From JAAYDI01 sp052034005 (GTDB lineage Bacteria > Planctomycetota > Planctomycetia > Pirellulales > Pirellulaceae): DNA of 64,000 bases. This document shows positions 17,302 to 26,487 of the stretch, piece after piece. The notes under the pieces are model-generated. The model was not told the origin of the DNA. It worked only from the letters and a program-made list of their open reading frames with translations, and ran no database searches. Position 1 is the stretch's first letter, and every line of letters starts with the position of its first letter. The stretch spans positions 62,001-126,000 of the forward strand of contig JBPOJB010000032.1 in the NCBI GenBank assembly GCA_052034005.1. The letters run 5' to 3'. The position numbers were made by a program, and so were the translations under genes.

Positions 17302-19284
17302 ATGCTCACGCCTCGGGACATTCTCGGCCCGCAGGGACGCGTTGCTGCGCGGTTGGGCCACTACGAGCACCGGGTTCAGCAGTTGGAGATGGCCGACGCG
17401 GTGGCCGCCGCGATCGCGCAACGCCGACACGCCGTGATCGAGGCGGGGACGGGGGTGGGCAAGAGCCTCGCTTACCTGGTCCCGGCCATCCTGGCGGCGA
17501 CCGCGCCGCGGGAGGAAGATGCCGAGCGGTTTCGCGTGGTTGTCTCGACGCACACGATCAGCCTGCAGGAGCAGTTGATCAGGAAGGACCTGCCGCTGCT
17601 CAAGGCCGTGATGCCCTGCGAGTTCACGGCGGTGCTGGTCAAAGGTCGTGGCAACTACATCAGCCGCCGGCGCCTGGAGCTGGCGGTTCGCCGGGCCGGC
17701 AGTCTCTTCGCGCAGGAGCGCGAGGTGCAGGAGCTCCAGCGGCTGGTGCACTGGGCCGGGCAATCGTTCGATGGCTCGTTGAGCGATTTGACGTTCCGGC
17801 CGATGGGCAGCGTGTGGGACGAGGTGGCGAGCGACAGCGGCAACTGCCTGGGCCGTCGCTGTCCGCATTACCGCGATTGTTTCTATCACCGCGCGCGGCG
17901 CCGCGTGTACCATGCACAGGTGCTGGTGGTCAACCATGCCTTGTTCTTCAGCGACTTGGCGTTGCGGAGGAATAAGGCTCAGATCCTGCCCGATTATCAG
18001 GCCGTCATCTTCGATGAGGCCCACACGCTCGAGGCGGTGGCGGGCGACCATCTGGGGATCAGCCTGTCGTCCGGCCAGGTCGACTGGGTCCTCGATCGGT
18101 TGTACAACGACCGGACCAACAAGGGGCTGCTGGTCCAGTACCAGATGTGGGACGCTCAGCAGCAGGTTCTCCACTGTCGTGACGCCGCGGCCGAGTTCTT
18201 CGATCAGTTGCTGGCCTGGCGCTGGGCGCGGCCGGCGTCCAACGGCCGGGTGCTGGAGCCGAAGCAGTTTGCCGATCCGCTCAGCGGCCCTCTGCGCCGA
18301 CTGGCGGGGACGCTCGACGAGCAGAGCGAGTCGCTCTGTGGCGAGTCCGACAGCAAGGATTTCGAAGCGGCACGCGACCGGCTCTTGACGCTCAGCGGCG
18401 CGTTGAGCCAGTGGGTAGAGCAGGGTCTTCCCAACGCCGTGTACTGGATGGACGGGACGGCGCAGGATGCGCGCCGGCGGCGCGTCACGCTATCCGCGGC
18501 GCCGATCGACATCGGCCCGTTGCTGCGCAGGGAGCTGTTCGCGCGGGTGCCGACGGTGATCATGACCAGCGCCACCTTGGCGACCGGGCGGCCGCCATCG
18601 TTCACGTTCTTCCGGTCACGGCTGGGGCTGACCCACCAGGCGGCGGACCTGCAGTTGGGCAGCCCCTTCGACTACCGCCGCCAGGCCCAGATCGTGCTGG
18701 TCGACGGCCTGCCGGACCCGCAGGCGGATCGGCAGGCGTACGAGCGTCTGTGTCGGGCGATGATCTGCCGGTACGTGGAGCGGACGGAGGGGCGGGCGTT
18801 CGTGTTGTTCACCAGCTATTCGCTGATGCGACGGATCTCGTCCGGGTTGGCCACCTGGCTCGCGCAGCAGAACCTGGCGCTGTTGAGCCAGGCGGAGGGG
18901 CTGCCGCGGACCGCGATGCTCGAACGGTTCTGCGCCCAGCCGCGTTCGGTTTTGTTCGGCACGGATAGTTTCTGGCAGGGGGTCGACGTGCCGGGCGACG
19001 CGTTGCAGAATGTGATCATCACGAAGCTGCCGTTCAGCGTGCCCGATCAGCCGCTGGTGCAGGCGCGTCTGGAGGCGATCCGCGACGCGGGCGGCAATCC
19101 GTTCCTCGATTACCAGGTGCCGGAAGCGGTGATCAAGCTGCGGCAAGGGTTCGGCCGCCTGATCCGCACGCGGCGGGACCGGGGGATGGTGGTGATCCTG
19201 GACCCGCGCGTGCGCACCAGGCCGTACGGGCACGTGTTCCTGGATTCGCTGCCGGATTGCGAGGTGGTCCACGAACACTGCTAG
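17302..19284 (+). CDS. DinG/XPD-type superfamily 2 DNA helicase
   Basis: The 660-residue protein is a 5'-3' SF2 helicase of the DinG/YoaA/XPD group, acting on R-loops, forked or damaged DNA. Motif I is EAGTGVGKS (residues 48-55), motif Ia VVVSTHTISLQEQLI, motif II FDEAHT, and the C-terminal motifs include LFGTDSFWQGVDVPGD and the QGFGRLIRTRRDRG end block. Three cysteines of the iron-sulfur cluster lie at about residues 182, 187 and 193. The position of the first cysteine, normally in a GRxNYxC motif, reads GRGNYIS. The N-terminus has no exonuclease domain. It is followed by the carbamoyltransferase gene after 18 bases. Confidence 0.88.
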   Translation: MLTPRDILGPQGRVAARLGHYEHRVQQLEMADAVAAAIAQRRHAVIEAGTGVGKSLAYLVPAILAATAPREEDAERFRVVVSTHTISLQEQLIRKDLPLLKAVMPCEFTAVLVKGRGNYISRRRLELAVRRAGSLFAQEREVQELQRLVHWAGQSFDGSLSDLTFRPMGSVWDEVASDSGNCLGRRCPHYRDCFYHRARRRVYHAQVLVVNHALFFSDLALRRNKAQILPDYQAVIFDEAHTLEAVAGDHLGISLSSGQVDWVLDRLYNDRTNKGLLVQYQMWDAQQQVLHCRDAAAEFFDQLLAWRWARPASNGRVLEPKQFADPLSGPLRRLAGTLDEQSESLCGESDSKDFEAARDRLLTLSGALSQWVEQGLPNAVYWMDGTAQDARRRRVTLSAAPIDIGPLLRRELFARVPTVIMTSATLATGRPPSFTFFRSRLGLTHQAADLQLGSPFDYRRQAQIVLVDGLPDPQADRQAYERLCRAMICRYVERTEGRAFVLFTSYSLMRRISSGLATWLAQQNLALLSQAEGLPRTAMLERFCAQPRSVLFGTDSFWQGVDVPGDALQNVIITKLPFSVPDQPLVQARLEAIRDAGGNPFLDYQVPEAVIKLRQGFGRLIRTRRDRGMVVILDPRVRTRPYGHVFLDSLPDCEVVHEHC

Positions 19285-19302
19285 AGAAGTGAGTCCCTGT
19301 CG

Positions 19303-21141
19303 GTGACGGCGATCCTCGGCATCTCGGCCTACTATCACGATTCGGCCGCTGCGCTGGTGGTGGACGGGCAGATCGTGGCGGCCGCGCAGGAAGAGCGATT
19401 CACGCGCCGGAAGCACGATCCGGGTTTCCCGCGGCATGCCATTGACTACTGCCTGCGCGAGGCCGGGTTGCAGCCGGCGGAGCTGGACTATGTCGGCTTC
19501 TACGACAAGCCGTTCTTGAAGTTCGACCGCTTGTTGGAGACCTACCTGGCGTTTGCTCCGCGCGGGTTCCGGTCGTTCCTGGCGGCGATGCCGGTCTGGT
19601 TGCGGACCAAGCTGCACTTGCCGCGCGAGATGCGGCGGGGGCTCGGCGGCGGCTATCGCCGGCGCTTCGTGTTCACCGAGCATCACGAATCGCACGCGGC
19701 CAGCGCGTTTTTCCCCTCGCCGTTTGACGAGGCGGCGATCCTGACGGTCGATGGCGTGGGCGAATGGGCGACCGCGTCGTATGGGTACGGGCGCGGCAAC
19801 CGGATCGAGCTGACCCATCAACTGTCCTTCCCGCACTCGCTCGGGCTGCTCTATTCGGCGTTCACCTATTTCTGCGGCTTCCGGGTGAATTCGGGTGAAT
19901 ACAAGCTGATGGGGCTGGCGCCGTACGGCCAGCCGCGGTTTGCCGAGCTGATCCTGGACCGCCTGCTGCACGTCCAGCCGGACGGGTCGTTTCGGATGGA
20001 CATGCGGTACTTCAACTACTGCCAGGGGCTGACCATGACCAGCCGCCTGTTCCACGACCTGTTCGGTGGTCCGCCACGCCGTCCCGAGTCGCCGCTCACG
20101 CCGCGCGAGATGGATCTGGCCGCATCCGTCCAGTGGGTGACGGAGGAGATCATGCTGCGCATGGCGCAGCACGTGCATCGCGAGACCGGGCGGCTCCGGA
20201 ACCTCTGCCTGGCTGGCGGCGTGGCGCTCAATTGCGTCGCCAACGGCCGGATCCTGCGGGAAGGGCCCTTCGAGCGGATCTGGATCCAGCCGGCCGCCGG
20301 CGATGCGGGCGGCGCGCTGGGCACGGCCCTGTTCATCTGGCATCAGCTGCTGAACCGGCCCCGCACGCCGGACCCGGGAGACAGCCAGCGCGGATCGCGG
20401 CTGGGCCCCGCGCCGACCGACCGTGAGATCGTCCAGTTCCTGGCCGACAGCGGCGCGGTCTGGCACCGGTTCGCGTCCGAGGAGGAGAAATGCCGCCGGG
20501 TCGCCCAGCTCCTGGCAGCCGGCCAGGTTGTCGGGTGGCTGCAGGGCCGGATGGAGTTCGGGCCTCGGGCGCTGGGGGGCCGGAGTATCCTGGGCGACGC
20601 GCGCCGGCCGGAGATGCAAGCGGCCATGAATCGGAAGATCAAGTTCCGTGAGTCGTTCCGCCCCTTCGCGCCGTCCGTGCTGCAGGAACGGGTTCAGGAT
20701 TATTTCGAGATGCCGGCCCGGGAGCCCAGCCCGTACATGCTGCTGGTTGCGCCCGTGTGCGGCTCGCGCCGCGTGCGACACCCTGCCGCCGCGCACCTCC
20801 GGGGCCTGGAACTGCGGCACGCGGTCCGCTCCGAGATCCCAGCCGTCACCCACGTGGATTACTCGGCCCGCGTCCAGACCGTGGACCCGCAACGCGGTGG
20901 CGTCTACTACCGGCTGCTCAAAGCCTTCGAGCAACAGACCGGCTGCCCGGTGATCATCAACACCAGCTTCAATATCCGCGGCGAACCGATCGTCTGTTCG
21001 CCGGCTGAGGCCTATCGCTGCTTCCTGGCCACGAACATGGATGCACTGGTCATCGAAGACTACCTGCTGCTGAAGTCCGAGCAGTCTGGTGCGCCGGCCC
21101 ATGCGATCGATACCTATTTGGCGAGCTTCGAGCTGGATTAG
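19303..21141 (+). CDS. O-carbamoyltransferase, NodU/TobZ/SxtI type
   Basis: The 612-residue protein is an ASKHA-fold carbamoyltransferase, which makes a carbamoyl-adenylate from carbamoyl phosphate and ATP and transfers it to a hydroxyl. Signatures are the opening ILGISAYYHDSAAALVVDG, AAQEERFTRRKHD, the metal/active-site stretch EHHESHAASAFF, LTVDGVGEWAT, LCLAGGVALNCVANG, and the C-terminal domain blocks FGPRALGGRSIL and INTSFNIRGEPIVCSPAEA. The start is GTG at 19303. Known members carbamoylate antibiotics, Nod factors and saxitoxin; the acceptor here is unknown. The next gene begins directly after its stop. Confidence 0.92.
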   Translation: MTAILGISAYYHDSAAALVVDGQIVAAAQEERFTRRKHDPGFPRHAIDYCLREAGLQPAELDYVGFYDKPFLKFDRLLETYLAFAPRGFRSFLAAMPVWLRTKLHLPREMRRGLGGGYRRRFVFTEHHESHAASAFFPSPFDEAAILTVDGVGEWATASYGYGRGNRIELTHQLSFPHSLGLLYSAFTYFCGFRVNSGEYKLMGLAPYGQPRFAELILDRLLHVQPDGSFRMDMRYFNYCQGLTMTSRLFHDLFGGPPRRPESPLTPREMDLAASVQWVTEEIMLRMAQHVHRETGRLRNLCLAGGVALNCVANGRILREGPFERIWIQPAAGDAGGALGTALFIWHQLLNRPRTPDPGDSQRGSRLGPAPTDREIVQFLADSGAVWHRFASEEEKCRRVAQLLAAGQVVGWLQGRMEFGPRALGGRSILGDARRPEMQAAMNRKIKFRESFRPFAPSVLQERVQDYFEMPAREPSPYMLLVAPVCGSRRVRHPAAAHLRGLELRHAVRSEIPAVTHVDYSARVQTVDPQRGGVYYRLLKAFEQQTGCPVIINTSFNIRGEPIVCSPAEAYRCFLATNMDALVIEDYLLLKSEQSGAPAHAIDTYLASFELD

Positions 21142-21558
21142 ATGGCCCTGATCGAATTCCACATCGCGCCGACCGACCGGCAGCTGCGCCAGTTTGCGGG
21201 GGTGGTGGTGCCGTCGTGCGCCCTGCTGCTGGCCGTCCTCCTGGGCTGGCGCTGGGACCAGCGCGTGCTGGGGGGCGGGATCCTGGTGGCGGCAGCGGCC
21301 CTGGCGGTCGGCGGCCTGGTCCGCCCGGCGCTGGTGCGGCCCGTCTTCCTGGGCTGGATGTACGCTTCCTATCCGATCCGGTGGGCAGTTGGCCATGTGA
21401 TCATGCTCGTGGTATTCTTTCTGATCGTGACGCCGATCGGGCTGGTGATGCGCGCCCTGAGGCGAGACCCGTTGCGGCGCAAGTTCGACACGTCGTGTAC
21501 CAGCTACTGGGAACGGCGCGCGGGCAGTGAACGGACGCGTTACTTCCGGCAGTTCTGA
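21142..21558 (+). CDS. SxtJ-like small membrane protein
   Basis: The 138-residue protein has three to four hydrophobic stretches (about residues 20-36, 44-62, 84-105) and a polar C-terminal tail rich in Tyr, Arg and Trp (SYWERRAGSERTRYF). This matches the small SxtJ-family membrane proteins that repeatedly lie beside NodU/SxtI-type carbamoyltransferases. The ATG at 21142 follows the carbamoyltransferase stop without any spacer, so translation is probably coupled. Its molecular role is unknown; anchoring the carbamoyltransferase or presenting its substrate at the membrane is inference. Confidence 0.75.
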   Translation: MALIEFHIAPTDRQLRQFAGVVVPSCALLLAVLLGWRWDQRVLGGGILVAAAALAVGGLVRPALVRPVFLGWMYASYPIRWAVGHVIMLVVFFLIVTPIGLVMRALRRDPLRRKFDTSCTSYWERRAGSERTRYFRQF

Positions 21559-21585
21559 CTGCGATCCATTGCTGAGTGCGATCCC

Positions 21586-21813
21586 ATGGCTGCGAAGACC
21601 GAGAACCAGGCGCACGGACCGACGGTGGAGGAGCGCGAGTTGGAGCGGCTGGCGGGGCAGGGTCAGCCGGGCCTGTTGCGCGAGTTCTGGGACTTCCTGC
21701 GCGTCAACAGGAAGTGGTGGCTGCTGCCGGTGCTGATCACCCTGCTGGTGCTCGGCGCGTTTCTGCTGTTGTCGAGCACGGCGTTTGCGCCGTTCATCTA
21801 CACGCTCTTCTGA
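21586..21813 (+). CDS. DUF5989/SxtK-like single-pass membrane protein
   Basis: The 75-residue protein has a charged N-terminal half (EERELERLAGQ), the block LLREFWDFLRVNRKWWLLPV, and one C-terminal membrane segment (about 45-66), then ends APFIYTLF. This is the pattern of the small DUF5989/SxtK-type proteins that form the third gene of carbamoyltransferase cassettes. It starts 27 bases after the SxtJ-like gene, completing a three-gene unit. Function is unknown. I base the name on the characteristic FLRVNRKWWLLP stretch and on context. Confidence 0.75.
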   Translation: MAAKTENQAHGPTVEERELERLAGQGQPGLLREFWDFLRVNRKWWLLPVLITLLVLGAFLLLSSTAFAPFIYTLF

Positions 21814-22103
21814 TCGGTCGCCCAGCGGCAGGAGCCGGCCGCGCCGGTTGGGTGCTCAGCGGGCGGGCCGGCACGGGAGACTCGGACCGGGTCGTGCGGA
21901 CCGAAGGGGCTGCCGCCATCGAGTCGCCCCCCACGATGTGTGGTATCATCGATGCATGCGATGGCGGTGGCGGTCGCCCGCGTGGCGGCGGCCGGTGTGT
22001 CTGATCGCCGGCGGCAAACCCTCGACATGGCACCAGGGACTGCTTACAGTGAGAGCTTGCTGCAACGGGACATCGCAGTTTGGTTGTGAGAGGAGCGGAG
22101 ATC

Positions 22104-23300
22104 ATGTCACTCGCCGAGTCAGGGGAGTTATATCGCGCGGACGGCCAGGAGCCCGAGGTGCAGTTGGGCGACCTGGAAGACCGTTTTCTAGCCAAGGCTA
22201 AGGAGCTGGAGGTCGACAAGTACTTTCGCGCCTGCGTGAAGTTGCAAGGCAGCGACTTGCACATGAAGGTAGGCCAGCCTCCCATTGTGCGTGTCCACGG
22301 CAAACTCAAGCAGCTCAACCGCGGCCCCATCGCGATGGAGGAGATGTGCCGGCTGCTGTTCCCGATGATGAACAAGCGGCACCGGGCGATTTTCGACAAG
22401 CAGGGTGGCACGGACTTCGCTTACGCGATCACGGTGGACGACGAGGTCTGGCGGTTCCGCGTCAACATGTTGACTCAGATGGGCAAGATCGGGCTGGTGG
22501 CCCGCCGCGTGAGCAATTTCATTCCCGACTTCGCCGGCCTGCATCTGCCGCCCATCATGGAAGAACTCTGCAAGTACGACCAGGGGATGGTGCTGCTCGC
22601 CGGCGTGACCGGTTCGGGCAAGACCACCACGATCGCGTCGATGCTCAACTGGATCAACGCCCACTACAGCAAGCACATCCTGACGCTGGAGGACCCGATT
22701 GAGTTCGTCTATACGGAGAACAAATGCCTGATCAATCAGCGGGAGATCGGGGAGGACGTGATCGATTTCGCGGTAGGCATGAAGCATGCGGTGCGTGAGG
22801 ACCCGGACGTGATGCTGGTGGGCGAAATGCGCGACCAGGAGACGTTCATGACGGCGATCCACGCGGCGGAGACGGGCCACCTGGTGTTCGGCACGATCCA
22901 CGCGTCGTCGGCGCCGACGACCATCGGGCGCATCCTGGACCTGTTCCCGGAGGAGTTGCACGGCGCGATCCGCAGCGCGATCGCCTTCAACATGCGTGGC
23001 ATTGTGGCTCAGAAGCTGCTGCCCTCGATCAAGCCGGGTGTGGGCCGCGTGCCGACCGTGGAGGTCATGATCTTCACGCCGATCATCCGCAAGCTCGTGT
23101 TGGAGGGTCAGGACTCGAAACTGCCCGACGCCATCCGGATCGGCGCGGAGGAGGGGATGCAGGACTTCACGATGAGCCTCAAGCAGCTGGTCGATGAGCA
23201 GCTGATCGACCGGCCGACGGCGTTTGAAGTCGCGCCCAACCGCGAGGCGCTGAAAATGGCGCTCAAAGGCATCCAAGTATCGCAACCCGGGATTTTATGA
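22104..23300 (+). CDS. pilT: PilT-type secretion/retraction ATPase
   Basis: The 398-residue protein is a hexameric ATPase of the PilT family, which depolymerises type IV pili. It has an N-terminal PAS-like domain (GSDLHMKVGQPPIVRVHGKL), Walker A GVTGSGKTT at 167-175, an Asp-box region LTLEDPIEFVYT, Walker B with PDVMLVGEMRD, the His box TIHASSA, and a C-terminal DAIRIGAEEGMQDF block typical of PilT. The ATG at 22104 follows a GAGAGGAGCGGAG ribosome site. The stop overlaps the start of the next gene (ATGA). No pilin or pilus assembly gene is in the window, so its partners must be elsewhere. Confidence 0.9.
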   Translation: MSLAESGELYRADGQEPEVQLGDLEDRFLAKAKELEVDKYFRACVKLQGSDLHMKVGQPPIVRVHGKLKQLNRGPIAMEEMCRLLFPMMNKRHRAIFDKQGGTDFAYAITVDDEVWRFRVNMLTQMGKIGLVARRVSNFIPDFAGLHLPPIMEELCKYDQGMVLLAGVTGSGKTTTIASMLNWINAHYSKHILTLEDPIEFVYTENKCLINQREIGEDVIDFAVGMKHAVREDPDVMLVGEMRDQETFMTAIHAAETGHLVFGTIHASSAPTTIGRILDLFPEELHGAIRSAIAFNMRGIVAQKLLPSIKPGVGRVPTVEVMIFTPIIRKLVLEGQDSKLPDAIRIGAEEGMQDFTMSLKQLVDEQLIDRPTAFEVAPNREALKMALKGIQVSQPGIL

Positions 23301-25087
23301 TGTTTCGCAAAGCCGTCATCCTGGTGGGCAGTGTCGTGGCGAGTGGGGCGTGGGTGGGCGCCCTGGCGGCCCAGGACTGGCCGTTCTATCCCGAGGATGA
23401 GGCGCTGCAGCGGGGGCCGGGCGACTACCTGGCCTGGTACAAGCTGCTGGCGTGCGTGATCCTCCTGCTGTTCTGGGTCCGGACCACGGACTGGATCAAC
23501 CGGGACACGTTCGAAATTGGCGACCGCATCGAGATGCCCGGCCAGATCTGGAACCCGATCGCCGTGTTCGCCTTCCTGGTCGCGTTCCTGCTGGCGGTGT
23601 CCCTGCCGCTGTTCCTGGTGGGCTTCGGCATCCTCCTGATCGCCTGGGCGGCGCCGTTGGCCACGTACATCGTGCTGCGCAACCGGCGCGTGACGGACGA
23701 GCAGAAGGTGCTGACCGCGGCGCACATCAAGCTGTGGCTGGCCGGCCTGGCCTCCGGCCGGAAGCGCAAGAAAGCCACCGACACGCTCGCGGCGCATGAG
23801 CAGGGTCCGCCGGTGCAACTGACCGCCTGCGGCGCATCGGAGACGGAGAACCAGGCGCACCTGATCATGGCGCGGCAGTCCCCGGGCTTCGTGCTCGTAA
23901 AGGAGTTGCTTGCCGATGCGGTCCTGCGGCGCGCGACGCGCATCATGCTCGATTATTCGAAGGAGTCCGTCGACGTGCGCTACGACGTGGACGGAGTGTG
24001 GCATCCCGTCGAGCCGCGGGACCGGGAGTCCGGCGATGTCCTGCTGGCGGTGATGAAGAAAATCTCCGCGTTGAACATGGAGGAGCGCCGGGCGCGGCAG
24101 GCGGGCGAATTCCAGGCGAAGTACCGCGGCGGCAAATACCACTGCCAACTGGTCAGCCAGGGGACCAAGACCGGTGAGCGGGTGATCCTGGAGCTTGTTC
24201 CCGACAAGATCCCCTTCAAGAGCCTCGACGACCTCGGGATGCGCGAGAAGATGCGCGACGAGCTGAAAGGGTATTTGACCAGCGCCCCGGGAATGGTCGT
24301 GTTCAGTGCGCTGCCGTTGGGTGGATTGCAGACGTCCTGGAACGTGGGGATCACCGCAACCGACCGCTACCTGCGTGACTTCGCGGCCATCGAAGACAAA
24401 GCCTGCCCGTTCACGCACGTCGAGAATGTCGAGGTGTTCTCGTTCGACGGAGCTGCCGGCCAGACGCCCGACTCGATCCTGCGCCCGATCACGCTCCGCG
24501 AGCCGGACGTGATCGTGATCCCCGACTTCGTGACCGGGACCGCCGTGGATGCGCTGAGCGAATACGCCCTGGTTCAGAAGCGGTTGATCTGCGCGGCGAT
24601 CCGGGCCAAGGACAGCGTCGAAGCCTTGCTGCGGATCCTGGCGCTCAAACCCAAGCAACCGGACAAGTTCGCCGCTGTGGTGACCGCCGTCCTCAACCAG
24701 CGTCTGGTGCGCGTGCTGTGCGAGACCTGCCGCCAGGCGTATGAGCCGCCGCCCCAACTGCTCGAAAAGCTGGGGATCCCCCAGGGGCGCGTCGAGGTCT
24801 TGTACCGCGAGTTCCAGCCGCCGCCGCCCGGAACGAAGAAGAAGAAAGGCGAGCCGGAAGTCTGCCCGGACTGCAGCGGCCTGGGATACAAGGGGCGCAC
24901 GGCCGTGTTCGAGTTGATCCGGGTCACCGACGAGATGCGCCAGGCGCTGGTCTCGCAGCCTCGGCCGGAGGTCCTGCGCCAACTGTCGCGCCAGGCCGGC
25001 AATCGGACCCTGCAGGAGGAAGGGGTCCTGCTGGTGGCTCGCGGCACCACGACGATTAACGAATTACAGCGCGCACTGAAACAATAG
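23297..25087 (+). CDS. Membrane-anchored GspE/PilB-like protein with lost ATPase motifs
   Basis: The 596-residue protein has a signal-like N-terminus, three membrane segments (about 47-61, 87-107, 108-128), then a GspE/PilB-like region. The fold is recognisable from the R-D-rich core (DVRYDVDGVWHPV), the C-terminal tetracysteine zinc site (CETC...CPDC with GLGYKGRTAVFEL) and the overall order. The nucleotide site is degenerate: the Walker A position reads SALPLGGLQTS (about 335-346) with no Lys, the Walker B glutamate region reads VIVIPDFVT, and the His box reads IRAKDS. It is probably a non-hydrolysing membrane platform for PilT. It overlaps pilT by four bases. Confidence 0.78.
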   Translation: MMFRKAVILVGSVVASGAWVGALAAQDWPFYPEDEALQRGPGDYLAWYKLLACVILLLFWVRTTDWINRDTFEIGDRIEMPGQIWNPIAVFAFLVAFLLAVSLPLFLVGFGILLIAWAAPLATYIVLRNRRVTDEQKVLTAAHIKLWLAGLASGRKRKKATDTLAAHEQGPPVQLTACGASETENQAHLIMARQSPGFVLVKELLADAVLRRATRIMLDYSKESVDVRYDVDGVWHPVEPRDRESGDVLLAVMKKISALNMEERRARQAGEFQAKYRGGKYHCQLVSQGTKTGERVILELVPDKIPFKSLDDLGMREKMRDELKGYLTSAPGMVVFSALPLGGLQTSWNVGITATDRYLRDFAAIEDKACPFTHVENVEVFSFDGAAGQTPDSILRPITLREPDVIVIPDFVTGTAVDALSEYALVQKRLICAAIRAKDSVEALLRILALKPKQPDKFAAVVTAVLNQRLVRVLCETCRQAYEPPPQLLEKLGIPQGRVEVLYREFQPPPPGTKKKKGEPEVCPDCSGLGYKGRTAVFELIRVTDEMRQALVSQPRPEVLRQLSRQAGNRTLQEEGVLLVARGTTTINELQRALKQ

Positions 25088-25097
25088 GGTCCGATCC

Positions 25098-25742
25098 ATG
25101 TTGCACCTGGTCCTGCTGCTGATCTTCCTCATCTGCGTGGCCGCCCGCTGGTTCCAGGGACTCTGGAGCAACGTGGTGACGCTGATTAACCTGCTGCTGG
25201 CCATGATGCTGGCGTTCAACTACTTCGAACCAGTGGCCACGATGCTGGATGACCTGGAGCCGTCCTTCACCTACCTGTGGGACTTCATAGCCCTGTGGGG
25301 GTTGTTCGCGATCGCGTTCGGTCTGCTGCGTGTCATCACGGACATGTTGTCGCGCACCCGCGTCGCTTTCGATTTCTGGGTCGAAATGGTGGGACGCTCG
25401 ATTACCGCCATCTGGATCGCCTGGCTGTTTGTCGGCTTCACGATCGCCACGATGCACAGTGCGCCGTTGAGCGAGAGCCCGCTGGGGTTCCAGCGGACCC
25501 CGCAGTCGGGCAACTTCCTGGGCATGGCTCCCGACCGGCTGTGGCTGGGATTCATGCAGAGCCGATCGCGAGGGGCCCTGTCCCGGGGTGAGTCGGACCC
25601 CGCCCAGTTGAACCGGTACAGCCGCGCCGAGGACAAGAATGCACAGGTGCGGGTCTTCGACCCGGATAGCCGGTTCATCCTGAAGTATCACCAGCGACGG
25701 GTTAATTTTCAGGATGAACCAGAATACCGTGTCTCGCGTTAG
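25098..25742 (+). CDS. CvpA-like membrane protein
   Basis: The 214-residue protein has four hydrophobic segments in the first 125 residues (about 3-18, 27-45, 60-82, 95-118) and a polar C-terminal tail. The opening (LLLIFLICVAARWFQGLWSNVVTLINLLLAMMLAF) and the spacing resemble CvpA/colicin V production-type proteins. The tail (EDKNAQVRVFDPDSRFILKYHQRR) is unlike the usual CvpA ending. It lies 10 bases after the degenerate GspE-like gene and 7 before the next membrane protein, so it belongs to the pilT operon. Function is not recognised. Confidence 0.65.
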   Translation: MLHLVLLLIFLICVAARWFQGLWSNVVTLINLLLAMMLAFNYFEPVATMLDDLEPSFTYLWDFIALWGLFAIAFGLLRVITDMLSRTRVAFDFWVEMVGRSITAIWIAWLFVGFTIATMHSAPLSESPLGFQRTPQSGNFLGMAPDRLWLGFMQSRSRGALSRGESDPAQLNRYSRAEDKNAQVRVFDPDSRFILKYHQRRVNFQDEPEYRVSR

Positions 25743-25749
25743 GTAGATT

Positions 25750-26463
25750 ATGAACTCCACCCAAGCTGATGAACATTCGGCACTTGCCGCCGCTGAGTTG
25801 AGTGCCGGCTATTCCGTGCAAGGCTTGTCGGTCGTGACCTTGGCGCTGGGCCTGGCGAGCCCCTTAGCGCTGGGCCGAACCATCTTCTGGGCGATCCCGC
25901 TCGTGACGGTCGTGCTGGGGATCGTTTCGCTGCGATCGCTGGCGACCCACCCGGAGAAATGCGGTCGCACCGTCGCCGTCTGCGGCATCCTCCTGGCGCT
26001 CTTCTTCGGCACCTGGGCGCCCGCCCGGTATATCACCCGCTACAACTGGCTGACTGGACAGGCCCGAGAGTATGCCGATGCGTGGGTCAGTCTGCTCCAG
26101 CAGCGGAAGTTCCGCGAGGCTCATCAGTTGCACGGCACGCGAGGACAGCGCGCGGCGGAAGGCACCCCATTGGAAGAGTTCTACCATAACGACAAGCAGG
26201 GGATGAGAGACTACGCCATGTTTTTCAGCGCGGCTCCCTTGGAGTCCATCGTCGCGAGCACGGAGCCGATCGAGGCGCGTTTCGACCAGGTCGAGTTGGT
26301 CGAAACCGCCCGTAAGATCGACCAGATCGTGTTGCGCTACAGCCTGACCATCAAGGAGTCGGGCCGATCGCGCGAGATCCCGCTGCGCGTCATCATGCGG
26401 CGGGTTCCGGATGGCGAGACGAACGACCATCAATGGTTCGTCGAAGGGGCGCGGGACTACTGA
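25750..26463 (+). CDS. Unknown membrane protein ending the pilT operon
   Basis: The 237-residue protein has three hydrophobic segments (about 25-41, 45-58, 75-90), resembling the small DUF4190-type domain (ASPLALGR...RSLATHPEKCGRTVAVCGILLAL). After these comes a soluble domain of about 140 residues with a conserved-looking EFYHNDKQGMRDYAMFF stretch and alternating strands. No catalytic motif is seen. It starts 7 bases after the CvpA-like gene and ends at the hairpin before the convergent gene, so it is the last gene of the operon. Function unknown. Confidence 0.65.
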   Translation: MNSTQADEHSALAAAELSAGYSVQGLSVVTLALGLASPLALGRTIFWAIPLVTVVLGIVSLRSLATHPEKCGRTVAVCGILLALFFGTWAPARYITRYNWLTGQAREYADAWVSLLQQRKFREAHQLHGTRGQRAAEGTPLEEFYHNDKQGMRDYAMFFSAAPLESIVASTEPIEARFDQVELVETARKIDQIVLRYSLTIKESGRSREIPLRVIMRRVPDGETNDHQWFVEGARDY

Positions 26464-26487
26464 GCCGCCGCGGCAGGTCGGCCCGAG

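Noticed and set aside
18616..21615. Long minus-strand open frame of 999 codons
   Set aside because: It is antisense to the helicase and carbamoyltransferase, which have conserved motifs throughout.
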